NCBI GenBank assembly: GCA_963703075.1
Contig: OY969786.1
Span: forward strand, 4,588,001 to 4,652,000
DNA: 64,000 nt
Origin: Korobacter sp963703075
Lineage (GTDB): Bacteria > Acidobacteriota > Terriglobia > Terriglobales > Acidobacteriaceae
Direction of reading: 5' to 3'
Below are positions 53,318 to 64,000 of this stretch, one piece after another. The stretch's first letter is position 1; the number at the start of each line of letters is the position of its first letter. Position numbers and translations under genes: made by a program. Under the pieces are notes generated by a model. That model ran no database searches, was not told where the DNA came from, and was given only the letters and a program-made list of their open reading frames with translations.

Positions 53318-54085
53318 CTACTTCACACTCATATTCGCGAATAGCGCGTAATGCGACGCCACAGCCATGAAGAACAAGACCGGGAACGTGAGCACAAAGT
53401 TGATCCGCGAAACTAAGAAGGACAAGCGAGCGGCTTTTTGCGCTTCGGGCGGAACGGGCCTGCCGTTGGCGACGCTGTCCGCCGTCCAACGAATGATCTT
53501 CTTTTGCATGCGCCAGAGCAGTCCCCACACATTGAACATCATGAACCAACCGATTCCTCCTCCTACGCCGATGGAGAGCATGCGATTGCTTTCCCATCCA
53601 TGCTGGTTCAGGGAGATGTAGAGGTAGGCCGCGGCCACGATCAGGATGGTCACAAGAACGGTGAGAACCGGAGCTTTCCGGAGCGCTTCCAAGGGCGACA
53701 TAAGAATGCCCATCTCGAGGATAAAGGCGAGTGTCCAAATTCCGAAGAACGTGCCCATCGCGGCGCCGGGTTTCACGTCCGCGTTACGTGCGTCGGTGCC
53801 GACGATCAGTGACCAGTACCAAACGCCGGCGAGGACGGTGACCACCGAGGACCAGCGAAACCACCACAAGGCGCGAGGCATTAATTGGGTGATCACGAAG
53901 GCTTTTTCCGCTGGCTGCGCCGCTTTTACGAGGGGAATGTTCACGAGATTGAAATAATAGAGAAGACCCACCCAGAGGATGCCGGCGATGAAATGAACCC
54001 AGCGAAGCAGGAGGAAAAAAAGAGCGGAGCTGGCATCTAAGGTCAACTGGGGAGGCGTAATAGCGGCAATTTTAGCGGCGAACAT
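53318..54085 (-). CDS. urate oxidase N-terminal-type (PuuD-like) membrane protein
   Basis: 255 aa from ATG 54085 (GAGGAG upstream). Hydrophobic helices (LFFLLLRWVHFIAGILWVGLLYYFNLVN, SSVVTVLAGVWYWSLI, FFGIWTLAFILEMGILM, VLTVLVTILIVAAAYLYISLN, MLSIGVGGGIGWFMMFNVWGLLW, FLVSRINFVLTFPVLFFMAVASHYALF) match the Urate_ox_N membrane domain. Bacterial PuuD urate hydroxylases add a C-terminal cytochrome c domain; here it is absent, so the activity is uncertain. First gene of the operon with DegT and the flavoprotein. Confidence 0.75.
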   Translation of the reverse strand: MFAAKIAAITPPQLTLDASSALFFLLLRWVHFIAGILWVGLLYYFNLVNIPLVKAAQPAEKAFVITQLMPRALWWFRWSSVVTVLAGVWYWSLIVGTDARNADVKPGAAMGTFFGIWTLAFILEMGILMSPLEALRKAPVLTVLVTILIVAAAYLYISLNQHGWESNRMLSIGVGGGIGWFMMFNVWGLLWRMQKKIIRWTADSVANGRPVPPEAQKAARLSFLVSRINFVLTFPVLFFMAVASHYALFANMSVK

Positions 54086-54364
54086 GCAATCTCCTCGGAC
54101 GTACGCGGGGCTGGAATGTAAACCTTTCAGCGAGGTTGAATGCATCCCGGAACGGCGCAAACGCATTGTAAAACAGTGTGAAGGCCTGCACGGGAGTTGC
54201 ATTTGCCCGGGTAGGGCCTTATCGTACATGTGCTCGCGTTGTCGCTTTTTTGCAACGAGAGCCTGCAAACTACTTACGGACACAACACAGACCCGGGAGA
54301 GCTCCGAAAGGGCGTAGCGGAGACGAGAACCGGGCTGGGCTGACCAGAACAAGGAAGGCAAGAG

Positions 54365-54661
54365 ATGGAAAACAAGCCCGCACAGAACATTCAAGATTCA
54401 TTTCTCAACACGGCCCGCAAGGACAAGACGATTGTCACGATCTACCTGCTGAGCGGCGTAAAGCTGACCGGCAGGATTCGATCGTTCGACAAGTATTCCG
54501 TTGTTCTGGATACCAACAATCAAGAACAGTTGATTTTCAAACACGCGATTTCCACGGTAGTGTTGCCGCGTCCTTCGCATGGCAGCGATGTACGTCACGC
54601 GGAACTGAAGCCCGTGGCCTCCGTCGGCAACGTCGCCCAGTCTAACCCCGCGGAGGGTTGA
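54365..54661 (+). CDS. hfq: RNA chaperone Hfq
   Basis: 98 aa. The Sm1 motif (TIVTIYLLSGVKLTGRIRSFDKYSVVLD) and Sm2 (LIFKHAISTVV) are both present, with KH in FKHA for proximal-face uridine binding. It forms a hexamer that pairs sRNAs with mRNAs. ATG 54365 has AAGGAAGGCAAG upstream. The gene is directly followed by hflX, as in many bacteria. The 279-bp upstream spacer is shared with the divergent operon and showed no clear promoter. Confidence 0.95.
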   Translation: MENKPAQNIQDSFLNTARKDKTIVTIYLLSGVKLTGRIRSFDKYSVVLDTNNQEQLIFKHAISTVVLPRPSHGSDVRHAELKPVASVGNVAQSNPAEG

Positions 54662-54803
54662 GATCGCCCGCCGTAAGAAGCAGGAGAACTCTCTCGTTAC
54701 GGCGTATGAAGCGGCGAGGGAGCGCGGCGTTGGAACTGACAGCGAACGAGCCAGCAGCCGGTCCACCGCAGATCGCGGAGGGCAACCGGAGCGCGCTTTC
54801 CTG

Positions 54804-56156
54804 GTGGGAGTGGAGTTTTCCAGCCGGCGGTACCGCAATGGACCGCCGGACCGCAAGACGGATGCCCCGTCGGCTATTCCTCCAAGCGCCAAGATTGCCC
54901 GCGACGCTGCATCGGCGGCGCCCGTGGCGGACGACGTGCATGCAGAATCCGCTGCTCCGGAAGACACTCTCGATGAACTGCGTGAATTGACGCGGAGTGC
55001 CGGGGCGGTCGTTGCGGGGGAAATGTTACAGCGGCGCGACCGGCCGGATCCCGCGACACTGATCGGCAGCGGCAAGCTGGAAGAGTTGCAGGGAGCGGTT
55101 GCGTCTGCTGAGGCAGATGTCGTGATCTTCGATCACGATCTTCAACCGTCCCAACAAAGAAACATTGAGCGAGATCTGCACGCGCGGGTCATCGATCGCA
55201 CGCAACTGATCCTCGATATCTTCGCGCGACATGCGCGTACGCGGGAAGGCCAGTTGCAGGTGGAACTGGCGCAATTGGAATACCTGCTTCCGCGACTGGG
55301 CGGACGGGGAATTGAGATGTCGCAATTGGGCGGCGGCATTGGTACCCGCGGACCCGGCGAAACCCAGCTCGAAACCGACCGGCGAAAAATCAACCGCCGC
55401 ATTCGGCATGTCCAGAAGCAACTGGAAGATGTACGCCGCATTCGGAGGCAGCAGCGCGCACGCCGTGAAAATGTTCCGGTTGCCGTGGTCGCTTTGGTCG
55501 GTTACACCAACGCGGGAAAGTCCACGCTGTTCAATGCGCTGACGAAAGCGGGCGTCTACGCCTCGGCGCAGATGTTCGCCACTCTCGATCCCACGTTGCG
55601 AGGAGTAACACTGCCCTCAAAACGGCAGGTGCTTTTGTCCGACACTGTCGGGTTTATACGAAATTTGCCGACCACGCTGGTATCCGCCTTCCGCGCCACG
55701 CTGGAAGAAGTGCAACGTGCCGCCTTGCTGCTTCATGTTGCCGACGCGACGAGCCCAGTGGCGCTGGAACAGCAACGCCAGGTGGAGAAGGTACTCGGCG
55801 AACTGGGAGTGCAGGACAAGCCGCAAATCCACGTGATGAATAAAATCGATCTGTTGCCGGGGTCGAAGCGCAGTGTGCTGCTCGATTCGGCAACGGTCGT
55901 TCATGTCTCGGCGGCGAAAGGAATTGGCCTCGATGCGCTGCTCGCGGCCATTGACGAAGCGATCACCGAAGATCCGGTGCAGTCCGCCAAGCTTCGTATC
56001 CCGCAGTCAGATGGCAAAGCGCTTTCCCTGGTGGAAGCGAAGGCGCGAACCGTGCGGCGGCAATTTCGCGGCGATAATGTGTTTTTCGAAGTGCAAGCGC
56101 CGCAATCGATCATGCGCAAGCTAGCAAAATATGTGGTGCAGAAGAGCGCGCGTTAG
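54804..56156 (+). CDS. hflX: ribosome-associated GTPase HflX
   Basis: At least 450 aa. The HflX N-domain (LIGSGKLEEL, VVIFDHDLQPSQQRNIE, VIDRTQLILDIFARHARTREG) and the Gly-rich GGGIGTRGPGETQLETDRR precede the G domain with GYTNAGKST (about 233-241), DTVGFI and NKID. HflX splits stalled 70S ribosomes. GTG 54804 is used as the conventional start. However, the conserved ERAFL lies just upstream, and the frame is open back to a well-placed GGAGG preceding an ATC codon at 54663. The true N-terminus may therefore be about 47 residues longer. Confidence 0.93.
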   Translation: MGVEFSSRRYRNGPPDRKTDAPSAIPPSAKIARDAASAAPVADDVHAESAAPEDTLDELRELTRSAGAVVAGEMLQRRDRPDPATLIGSGKLEELQGAVASAEADVVIFDHDLQPSQQRNIERDLHARVIDRTQLILDIFARHARTREGQLQVELAQLEYLLPRLGGRGIEMSQLGGGIGTRGPGETQLETDRRKINRRIRHVQKQLEDVRRIRRQQRARRENVPVAVVALVGYTNAGKSTLFNALTKAGVYASAQMFATLDPTLRGVTLPSKRQVLLSDTVGFIRNLPTTLVSAFRATLEEVQRAALLLHVADATSPVALEQQRQVEKVLGELGVQDKPQIHVMNKIDLLPGSKRSVLLDSATVVHVSAAKGIGLDALLAAIDEAITEDPVQSAKLRIPQSDGKALSLVEAKARTVRRQFRGDNVFFEVQAPQSIMRKLAKYVVQKSAR

Positions 56157-57094
56157 ATCCTGATCCATCCCGCTCGAATCAGCAGCAAACTCAAGCTTGC
56201 GACAATCAGCCAGAGCACAATTCCATGCACTAGCGGACGCACGCCAACTCGTTTCAGCGAGGCTGGCGCAAGGCTTGCGCCAATGAGGAACAGGGTTGCA
56301 TCCAGACCGAGTCGTGCCGCGTACACGAGAGCATGGTAGACGGGTGCTCCCTGGGTGAAATAGGTGTTGGCGACTGCGGCCAGGCAGAAGAACAGGATGA
56401 ACCACGGCCATTGAATGCGCATTGGAGTTTCTCCGGAACGGTTCTGGCGGCGAACCACTGCCGAGGTGCCCAGGGTCATGGGAACAATCCAGAGGGCGCG
56501 AGCGAGCTTTACGGTCGTGCCGATGGCAAGGGCAACGGCACCATACTTAGCCGCAGCGCCGACAACAGAACTGGTGTCGTGAATGGCCAAGGCCGCCCAT
56601 AGTCCAAACTGGTTCTGGGTAAGGTGCAGGCGGCTGCCAATGAGGGGGAAGATCAGCAGGGCGATGGAATTCAGGATGAAGATTGTTCCCAGCGAGACGG
56701 ACATTTCGTCCTCGGTCGCGTTGGCGACGGGTCCGACAGCGGCGATCGCGCTCCCCCCACAGATGGCCGTTCCAACTGAGATCAGGAAAGCGTGGCGCGG
56801 GCTCACCTGCAGCAATCTCCCGAGCGCCCATCCGCAGAGCATGGCGAAAGTAATGCCCATTGCGGTGTACAGAAAACCGGACCGGCCGGCCCGGATAACC
56901 TGCTGAAGGTTCATCCCGAACCCAAGCCCGACCACCGACGCTTGTAACAAATACTTTGTGATACTGCGGGACTGCCGTTCATAGGGATGCTGCGCGACAA
57001 AGGCAAACAGCAGTCCACAAAGGAGAGCGATTGGGGGCGAGGCCCAAGGTGAAGCTGCAAAGAGGAGCAGGATCAGAAAAAGAACTTTGTACAT
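56153..57094 (-). CDS. YeiH/UPF0324-type putative sulfate exporter family transporter
   Basis: 313 aa from ATG 57094, with about ten TM helices. Family motifs: LLQASVVGLGFGMNLQQVI, SVGTAICGGSAIAAVGPV and AIHDTSSVVGAAAKYG, all hallmarks of PF03601 (Cons_hypoth698). YeiH relatives have been linked to sulfite/sulfate or sulfonate export. It converges with hflX (stops overlap by 4 bp). A structured RNA element lies 38-175 bp upstream of its start. Confidence 0.85.
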   Translation of the reverse strand: MYKVLFLILLLFAASPWASPPIALLCGLLFAFVAQHPYERQSRSITKYLLQASVVGLGFGMNLQQVIRAGRSGFLYTAMGITFAMLCGWALGRLLQVSPRHAFLISVGTAICGGSAIAAVGPVANATEDEMSVSLGTIFILNSIALLIFPLIGSRLHLTQNQFGLWAALAIHDTSSVVGAAAKYGAVALAIGTTVKLARALWIVPMTLGTSAVVRRQNRSGETPMRIQWPWFILFFCLAAVANTYFTQGAPVYHALVYAARLGLDATLFLIGASLAPASLKRVGVRPLVHGIVLWLIVASLSLLLIRAGWIRI

Positions 57095-57132
57095 TGCAGG
57101 CCGATTGCAGGGTATCTCATGAGAGCCGCTGT

Positions 57133-57269
57133 GTGGATGGGCGCGGTGCGCGAGGGTAGCAGAAACTAAAACAGGCCCGCTGCCAAGGAGCGGTGACATT
57201 TCCTTGGCCTCGGGCCCGTTCGATCCTGAAGTGGATCGGAGGTGATATACCCATGCTACCCCCATCCAC
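57133..57269 (-). ncRNA. candidate structured leader RNA (riboswitch-like) of the YeiH-type gene
   Basis: A closed multi-branch fold: an outer stem GTGGATGGG (57133-57141) with CCCATCCAC (57261-57269); a second stem GGTAGC (57155-57160) with GCTACC (57255-57260); a two-part hairpin GGCCCG/CGGGCC (57174-57179, 57211-57216) enclosing CCAAGGA/TCCTTGG (57183-57189, 57201-57207); and CGATCC/GGATCG (57221-57226, 57233-57238). All arms are perfect. The element ends 38 bp before the transporter start on the minus strand, while the plus-strand gene atpF' is over 200 bp away, so a minus-strand leader is favoured. It does not fit a riboswitch class I can name. Confidence 0.5.
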
Positions 57270-57387
57270 GGTCATGTCAAGCAAAGTCGAGGGTTGTTTT
57301 TCGATTTGGTCAGCACGCAATTTCCGGGTTCCCGGAAAGCCTTTGGTCATTGCTCTCAAGCGACTGAAAATGCACGACGTGTGAGGT

Positions 57388-57417
57388 TTGACGCAGTGGT
57401 CGCGTAAATAGTACAGT
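57388..57417 (+). promoter_or_regulatory. candidate promoter of the ATP synthase operon
   Basis: TTGACG (57388-57393), 18 bases, TACAGT (57412-57417), about 58 bp before the first b-subunit ATG. The only hexamer pair of reasonable quality in 57270-57474. Confidence 0.45.
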
Positions 57418-57474
57418 AATGTGTTTTAGTCCTCATTCTTCTTCTGCTGTGCAACAGGACTCAATCAACCCAGA

Positions 57475-57954
57475 ATGGATCAGATTCTCAAGCAATTAGG
57501 CGAATTACTGCTCGGAGCCGTGCCTACAATCGTGCTCCTGCTCCTGCTGTATGGGCTGTATCACGTGCTGGTACATCGGCCATTGCAGCGCGTACTGGCA
57601 GAGCGGCATGCCCACACCGAAGGTGCGGTGCAGAAGGCACGCGCGGATATAGCGGCGGCCGAGGGCAAAACGGCTGAGTACGAACAGAAATTGCGCGATG
57701 CACGCACCGCCATCTACCGGGCCCAAGAGGAGCGGCGCAAGGCTGCTGACCAGGCGCGCGCGCAGGTTGTCGCCGAAGCGCGTGCCAAGGCCCAGGCAAA
57801 GGTTACGGAAACCCGCAGAGCCGTCCAGGACGAAGCGGAAGCGGCGCAGGTCGGGCTGCGTGCGGAAGCCGAGCGGCTGGCCGACGAAATTGTCACTGTT
57901 CTTCTGCGGCCGGCGGGGACTGCACATCGTCCCGTGATCGGCGGGCAATCATGA
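57475..57954 (+). CDS. F-type ATP synthase subunit b' (first b-type subunit)
   Basis: 159 aa with one N-terminal TM helix (about 12-33, LLGAVPTIVLLLLLYGLYHV) and a long Ala/Arg/Glu-rich coiled coil (about 38-140). This is the peripheral-stalk topology. A second, longer b gene overlaps it by 4 bp, so the stalk is probably a b/b' heterodimer. It is first of the atp operon; subunits a and c are not present in this window. Confidence 0.85.
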   Translation: MDQILKQLGELLLGAVPTIVLLLLLYGLYHVLVHRPLQRVLAERHAHTEGAVQKARADIAAAEGKTAEYEQKLRDARTAIYRAQEERRKAADQARAQVVAEARAKAQAKVTETRRAVQDEAEAAQVGLRAEAERLADEIVTVLLRPAGTAHRPVIGGQS

Positions 57955-58709
57955 GGCATTTGCTGCAACGAATCGGGTTTGCTTTACTGACAGCGGTATT
58001 GCTGTCGTGTGCGCCCCTGCGCGCGCAAGATGCACCGGCGAAAGCCGAGCCAGCTGCCTCACATACTGCCCCGCAACAAGAGAAACAGCCGGCTAATCCC
58101 AATGCTGCCGTGGGTCGGGAATTGGTGGCAGCCTCCAAGGCAGCAGAAGGCGAACCCGAAGAGAAAGACCAGACCACAGGCCTCAAGCAGTCGGTTGCCG
58201 TGCGTTGGGTTGCGAAAACCACCGGGATGAGCGTCGAAATGGCGTACTGGATCGCGATGCTCATCAATTTCGCGATCGTTTTTGTCGCCATCGGCGCGTT
58301 GATGAAGTCGCAGCTGCCCAACTACTTTCGCTCGCGCAATGAGGCCATTCAACGCGGGATTGTGGAAGCACGGGCAGCCAGCGAAGATGCGCAACGCCGG
58401 TTGAGCGACATCGAGGCACGACTGTCAAAGCTTGACGTGGAAGTCGCCCAAGTCCGTGCCTCTGCGGAAGAGGATTCGGTCGCGGAAGAAGCTCGGATTC
58501 GCGCAGCGGCCGAGGCCGAAACTAAGCGAATCCTGGAATCCGCGGAGAAAGAGATCGAAGCTGCAGGGCGGCAAGCACGCCGTGATCTAAAGAGCCTGGC
58601 CGCCGAGTTGGCGGTCGATCTCGCGGCACATAAACTGCAAATCGACCAGGCAACCGACGAGTCGCTGGTGCGCAACTTTGTGTCGCATCTCGGAAAGGAT
58701 GGACGATAA
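57951..58709 (+). CDS. atpF: F-type ATP synthase subunit b with an N-terminal extension and signal-like segment
   Basis: 252 aa, about 90 longer than a usual b subunit. The N-terminus (about 1-25, RIGFALLTAVLLSCAPLRAQ) looks like a cleavable signal, followed by an Ala/Pro/Glu-rich stretch. The real stalk TM is at about 97-117 (MAYWIAMLINFAIVFVAIGALM), then NYFRSRNEAIQRGIVEAR and a long coiled coil. The overlap with b' (ATGA) indicates coupled translation. Confidence 0.88.
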   Translation: MRHLLQRIGFALLTAVLLSCAPLRAQDAPAKAEPAASHTAPQQEKQPANPNAAVGRELVAASKAAEGEPEEKDQTTGLKQSVAVRWVAKTTGMSVEMAYWIAMLINFAIVFVAIGALMKSQLPNYFRSRNEAIQRGIVEARAASEDAQRRLSDIEARLSKLDVEVAQVRASAEEDSVAEEARIRAAAEAETKRILESAEKEIEAAGRQARRDLKSLAAELAVDLAAHKLQIDQATDESLVRNFVSHLGKDGR

Positions 58710-58712
58710 GCG

Positions 58713-59252
58713 ATGGCTTCCGTAAACATCCGCTACGCCCGTGCCCTGGCCGACGCTGTCTTTGATACCCACACCGACGTGACCACGGCGGAGCACGACC
58801 TGAACCTGGTGGTGAGCATGACCGCAGAGAGCGACGTCCTTCGGCGGGTGTGGGAAACCCCTTCGATCCCGGTGGTGCAGAAGAGGGCGATTCTGGATGC
58901 CTTGGCAGGGCGCGTGGTGCTGGTAAAGATCGTGCGCAATTTTATCGCGGTGTTGATCGATCACCAGCGAATCCGAAATCTGCCACAAATTGCAAAACAG
59001 TTCGAACAAGAACTGAACGCGAGAATGGGCTACTCCGACGCAGAAGTGACCAGCGTGCATGAACTCGATCCGCAAGACCGAGAGGTCATTGAGGAACAGA
59101 TCGAGCGGGTAGTCGGTAACAAGGTGCGTGCGCGCTATCAGACCAATCAAGAACTTCTCGGTGGAGCGATCGTTCGCGTCGGCAGCACGGTGTACGACGG
59201 CTCGCTTCGTGGCCAGCTAGCCAAGATCCGGGAACAGCTCACAGCGAACTGA
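58713..59252 (+). CDS. atpH: F-type ATP synthase subunit delta
   Basis: 179 aa. The OSCP/delta pattern is seen: ASVNIRYARALADAVFD at the N-terminus, IVRNFIAVLIDHQRI in the middle, and the C-terminal GGAIVRVGSTVYDGSLRGQLAKIRE. It joins the b stalk to F1. It starts 3 bp after atpF. Confidence 0.95.
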   Translation: MASVNIRYARALADAVFDTHTDVTTAEHDLNLVVSMTAESDVLRRVWETPSIPVVQKRAILDALAGRVVLVKIVRNFIAVLIDHQRIRNLPQIAKQFEQELNARMGYSDAEVTSVHELDPQDREVIEEQIERVVGNKVRARYQTNQELLGGAIVRVGSTVYDGSLRGQLAKIREQLTAN

Positions 59253-59320
59253 TGTACGCGGTGAACCCGCGGCAACAAAGATTCCGGCTGCGCAGGCGGC
59301 CTTGAAAAGACGAAATCATT

Positions 59321-60860
<1,540 letters not shown>

Positions 60861-60863
60861 CCG

Positions 60864-61901
60864 ATGGCAAGTATCCTCGACATTAAGCGCCGCATTCGCA
60901 GCGTTAAAAACACGCGGCAGATCACGCGCGCCATGAAGATGGTTTCGGCGGCGAGGCTGCGGCGGGCGCAGGAGCGTGCGTTGGCGGCGCGGCCGTACGC
61001 GCTGATGCTGACCAACGTGTTGAAGTCGCTGGTGAGCCGCGCGGAAACGGTCGATCCCGAGAGCGGAGGCCTGGTTCATCCCCTGCTAGCGCGACGCGAA
61101 GAGAAAAACATTCTTCTCATTGTGGTAACCGGCGATCGTGGACTGGCCGGCGCATTCAATGCCAACATCCTGAAATCCGCGACACGCTTTCTGGATGGCG
61201 TGGGCGACAAGAACGTCGATATTGAGGCGATCGGGCGTAAGGGACGTGATTTCTTGCGGCGTCGCTATGCCGTAGGCGACGCCAATTCGGAAACGCGTGC
61301 CGGACGAATTCAAATCACCGGCGAACACGTTGGGGTGCTGGGTCGCGTGACTTTTGAAGATGTGCAGGGAATCGCAGAAAAAGTGATCCGGCGATTTGAA
61401 GATGGCCAGGTGGATGCCGTGTACCTCATCTTTAATGAGTTCAAGTCGATGATTGCCCAGCGGCTCTTGGTGGAACGGGTGTTGCCGGTGCCGGAGATCG
61501 GCGAACGTGACATTGCACACGCGGAAGAGTTGAGCCAAGAGGAACGAAAACGAGCACTCGAAGCCGCGAAAGAAGCTGGCGTGGGGTTGCATGGGCGCGA
61601 CACTTCGGAAATCGATCGCAAGGCTGCTCAGTTCGCTACTTCACAAGTGGACTACATCTACGAACAAACCCCGTACGAGCTGTTTCGCGGGCTTCTTCCA
61701 AAATATGTGACCGCGCAGATTTACCGCTCGATGCTGGAATCGGTGGCTGCAGAACATGCGGCACGCATGACGGCGATGGATTCGGCTACGCGCAACGCAG
61801 GCGAGATGATCGACTCCTATACGCTGGCAATGAACCGCGCCCGTCAGGCTGCAATCACGAAGGAAATCATCGAGATCGTTAGCGGAGCGGCGGCGCTGTA
61901 A
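60864..61901 (+). CDS. atpG: F-type ATP synthase subunit gamma (with insertion)
   Basis: 345 aa, longer than the usual ~290. The N-terminal helix ILDIKRRIRSVKNTRQITRAMKMVSAARL, the ITGDRGLAGAFN-type sequence (VVTGDRGLAGAFNANIL) and the C-terminal SYTLAMNRARQAAITKEIIEIVSGAAAL are canonical. An extra, strongly charged segment (about 210-255, from DIAHAEELSQEERKRALEAA through DRKAAQF) lies in the globular domain just before YIYEQTP. Starts 3 bp after atpA. Confidence 0.95.
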   Translation: MASILDIKRRIRSVKNTRQITRAMKMVSAARLRRAQERALAARPYALMLTNVLKSLVSRAETVDPESGGLVHPLLARREEKNILLIVVTGDRGLAGAFNANILKSATRFLDGVGDKNVDIEAIGRKGRDFLRRRYAVGDANSETRAGRIQITGEHVGVLGRVTFEDVQGIAEKVIRRFEDGQVDAVYLIFNEFKSMIAQRLLVERVLPVPEIGERDIAHAEELSQEERKRALEAAKEAGVGLHGRDTSEIDRKAAQFATSQVDYIYEQTPYELFRGLLPKYVTAQIYRSMLESVAAEHAARMTAMDSATRNAGEMIDSYTLAMNRARQAAITKEIIEIVSGAAAL

Positions 61902-61992
61902 AACGCAGGATTCAGGTGTCAGGTTCGGGAGTGCAGGGATATTAAAGGTTTGTTTATCGCCGGCTCGAAATCTGAGACCAAAAAGGTTTGAT

Positions 61993-63435
<1,443 letters not shown>

Positions 63436-63438
63436 ACC

Positions 63439-63867
63439 ATGGCCGACACATTCGAATTCGAGATCGTCACGCCTGAAAAGATGGTTTTGAAGGACGTGGC
63501 CGAGCAGATGCAGATTCCCGGCAAGAATGGGTACATCGGCGTTCTGCCCGGCCATGCACCGCTCATTACCGAACTGGCGATCGGCGAAATCAGCTATACC
63601 GCGCACGGGGAGACCAACTACCTGGCGGTCGCCTGGGGATTTGCCGAGGTTCTGCCGGAAAAGGTCACAATCATTGCGGAGCGCGCCGAGAAACCCGCGG
63701 AGATCGACACTGCGCGGGCCGAGCAAGCCAAGGCACGGGCAGAAGAGCAACTACGCGCGAATGGTCCGGAACTCGATTACCAGGCGGTTCTGGCCGACTT
63801 GAAGCGCGCCGAAATTCGTTTGCAGGTTGCCTCGCGTGCATCTGCGCATGCTTCCAGCAGCCACTGA
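63439..63867 (+). CDS. atpC: F-type ATP synthase subunit epsilon
   Basis: 142 aa. The N-terminal beta-sandwich (FEFEIVTPEKMVLKDVAEQMQIPGKNGYIGVLPGHAPLITEL) and the C-terminal helical hairpin (AEQAKARAEEQLRANG..., AEIRLQVASRA) are present. It starts 3 bp after atpD and is the last gene of the operon seen. Confidence 0.95.
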   Translation: MADTFEFEIVTPEKMVLKDVAEQMQIPGKNGYIGVLPGHAPLITELAIGEISYTAHGETNYLAVAWGFAEVLPEKVTIIAERAEKPAEIDTARAEQAKARAEEQLRANGPELDYQAVLADLKRAEIRLQVASRASAHASSSH

Positions 63868-64000
63868 CATTCAGAAGAGAATACGGTTCAGCCGGATGCT
63901 CGACTCCTTCTTCGGCCTTGCCACGCAGAGTTCGTGCGGCTCCGCGGTAATTGTTCGGCAAGGTTACCCTTGGGGTACGAACTTCATTCCCCTGAATGCC
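63868..64000. other. right-edge sequence after atpC; unresolved
   Basis: A plus-strand frame from ATG 63898 stays open to the window end (MLDSFFGLATQSS...) without a ribosome site and without recognisable protein character. The same stretch contains GTGCGGCTCCGCGGT and several small dyads, which could be the start of a structured RNA. Neither option can be supported from 133 bases. Confidence 0.2.

Noticed and set aside
57133..57269. SAM, cobalamin, TPP or c-di-GMP riboswitch
   Set aside because: None of the conserved core words of these classes was found on either strand.

Overview
The window looks like a chromosomal segment of a member of the Acidobacteriota (Terriglobia/Koribacter-like). 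This is an inference from gene content: a Ser/Thr kinase fused to a TolB-type propeller, several MacB/FtsX-type permeases without an adjacent ATPase, a DUF4252 ECF-sigma operon, a REP-transposase with its palindromes, and an F-type ATP synthase operon that starts with two b subunits. No rRNA, tRNA or CRISPR array was recognised.

Layout. 1-3.9 kb: start of a holin-fold membrane protein, a 50-aa conserved peptide, an FtsX permease, a REP-associated transposase (RAYT) bracketed by inverted REP palindromes, a LOG-family hydrolase and a small membrane protein. 3.9-12.7 kb: a TPR protein, the kinase-propeller sensor, then an orphan CuA cytochrome oxidase subunit II with a dihaem cytochrome c and a polytopic membrane protein. 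12.7-20.5 kb: a REP doublet identical in design to the RAYT flanks but without the gene, two tandem FtsX permeases, a secreted phosphoesterase, typA, and an ECF sigma / membrane anti-sigma / DUF4252 operon joined by 4-bp overlaps. 20.5-22 kb: a cold-shock protein, a small conserved protein and an XRE/S24-like repressor whose protease residues are lost.

22.3-43.5 kb is a phage-particle gene cluster, all on the plus strand except one small gene: a zinc ribbon, a sigma-region-4-like regulator, a Lys-rich protein, a dual-specificity phosphatase, two giant fibre-like proteins that carry Sec signal peptides, terminase, a HipA-like / four-helix-bundle / DUF3037 cassette, portal, protease-like protein, scaffold-like protein, major capsid, connectors, tail-tube-like protein, tail hub and small membrane proteins. 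Integrase, replication genes, tape measure, tail chaperones and a recognisable endolysin are not seen. This is the most unusual part of the window: a domesticated or GTA-like particle, or a decayed prophage.

43.5-54 kb: a membrane protein, the two-lipoyl-domain E2 of a 2-oxoacid dehydrogenase, lipoproteins, a cytochrome c, a phosphoribosyltransferase-kinase fusion gene split by a frameshift, and an operon of a urate-oxidase-N membrane protein, a DegT aminotransferase and a sarcosine-oxidase-like flavoprotein. 54-64 kb: hfq-hflX, a YeiH-type transporter with a candidate structured RNA in front of it, and atpF'-atpF-atpH-atpA-atpG-atpD-atpC (subunits a and c are elsewhere).

Three genes (HipA-like, PRTase-kinase, atpA) are each broken by a +1 shift. 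Because atpA is normally essential, single-base insertion errors in the assembly are a serious explanation for all three.
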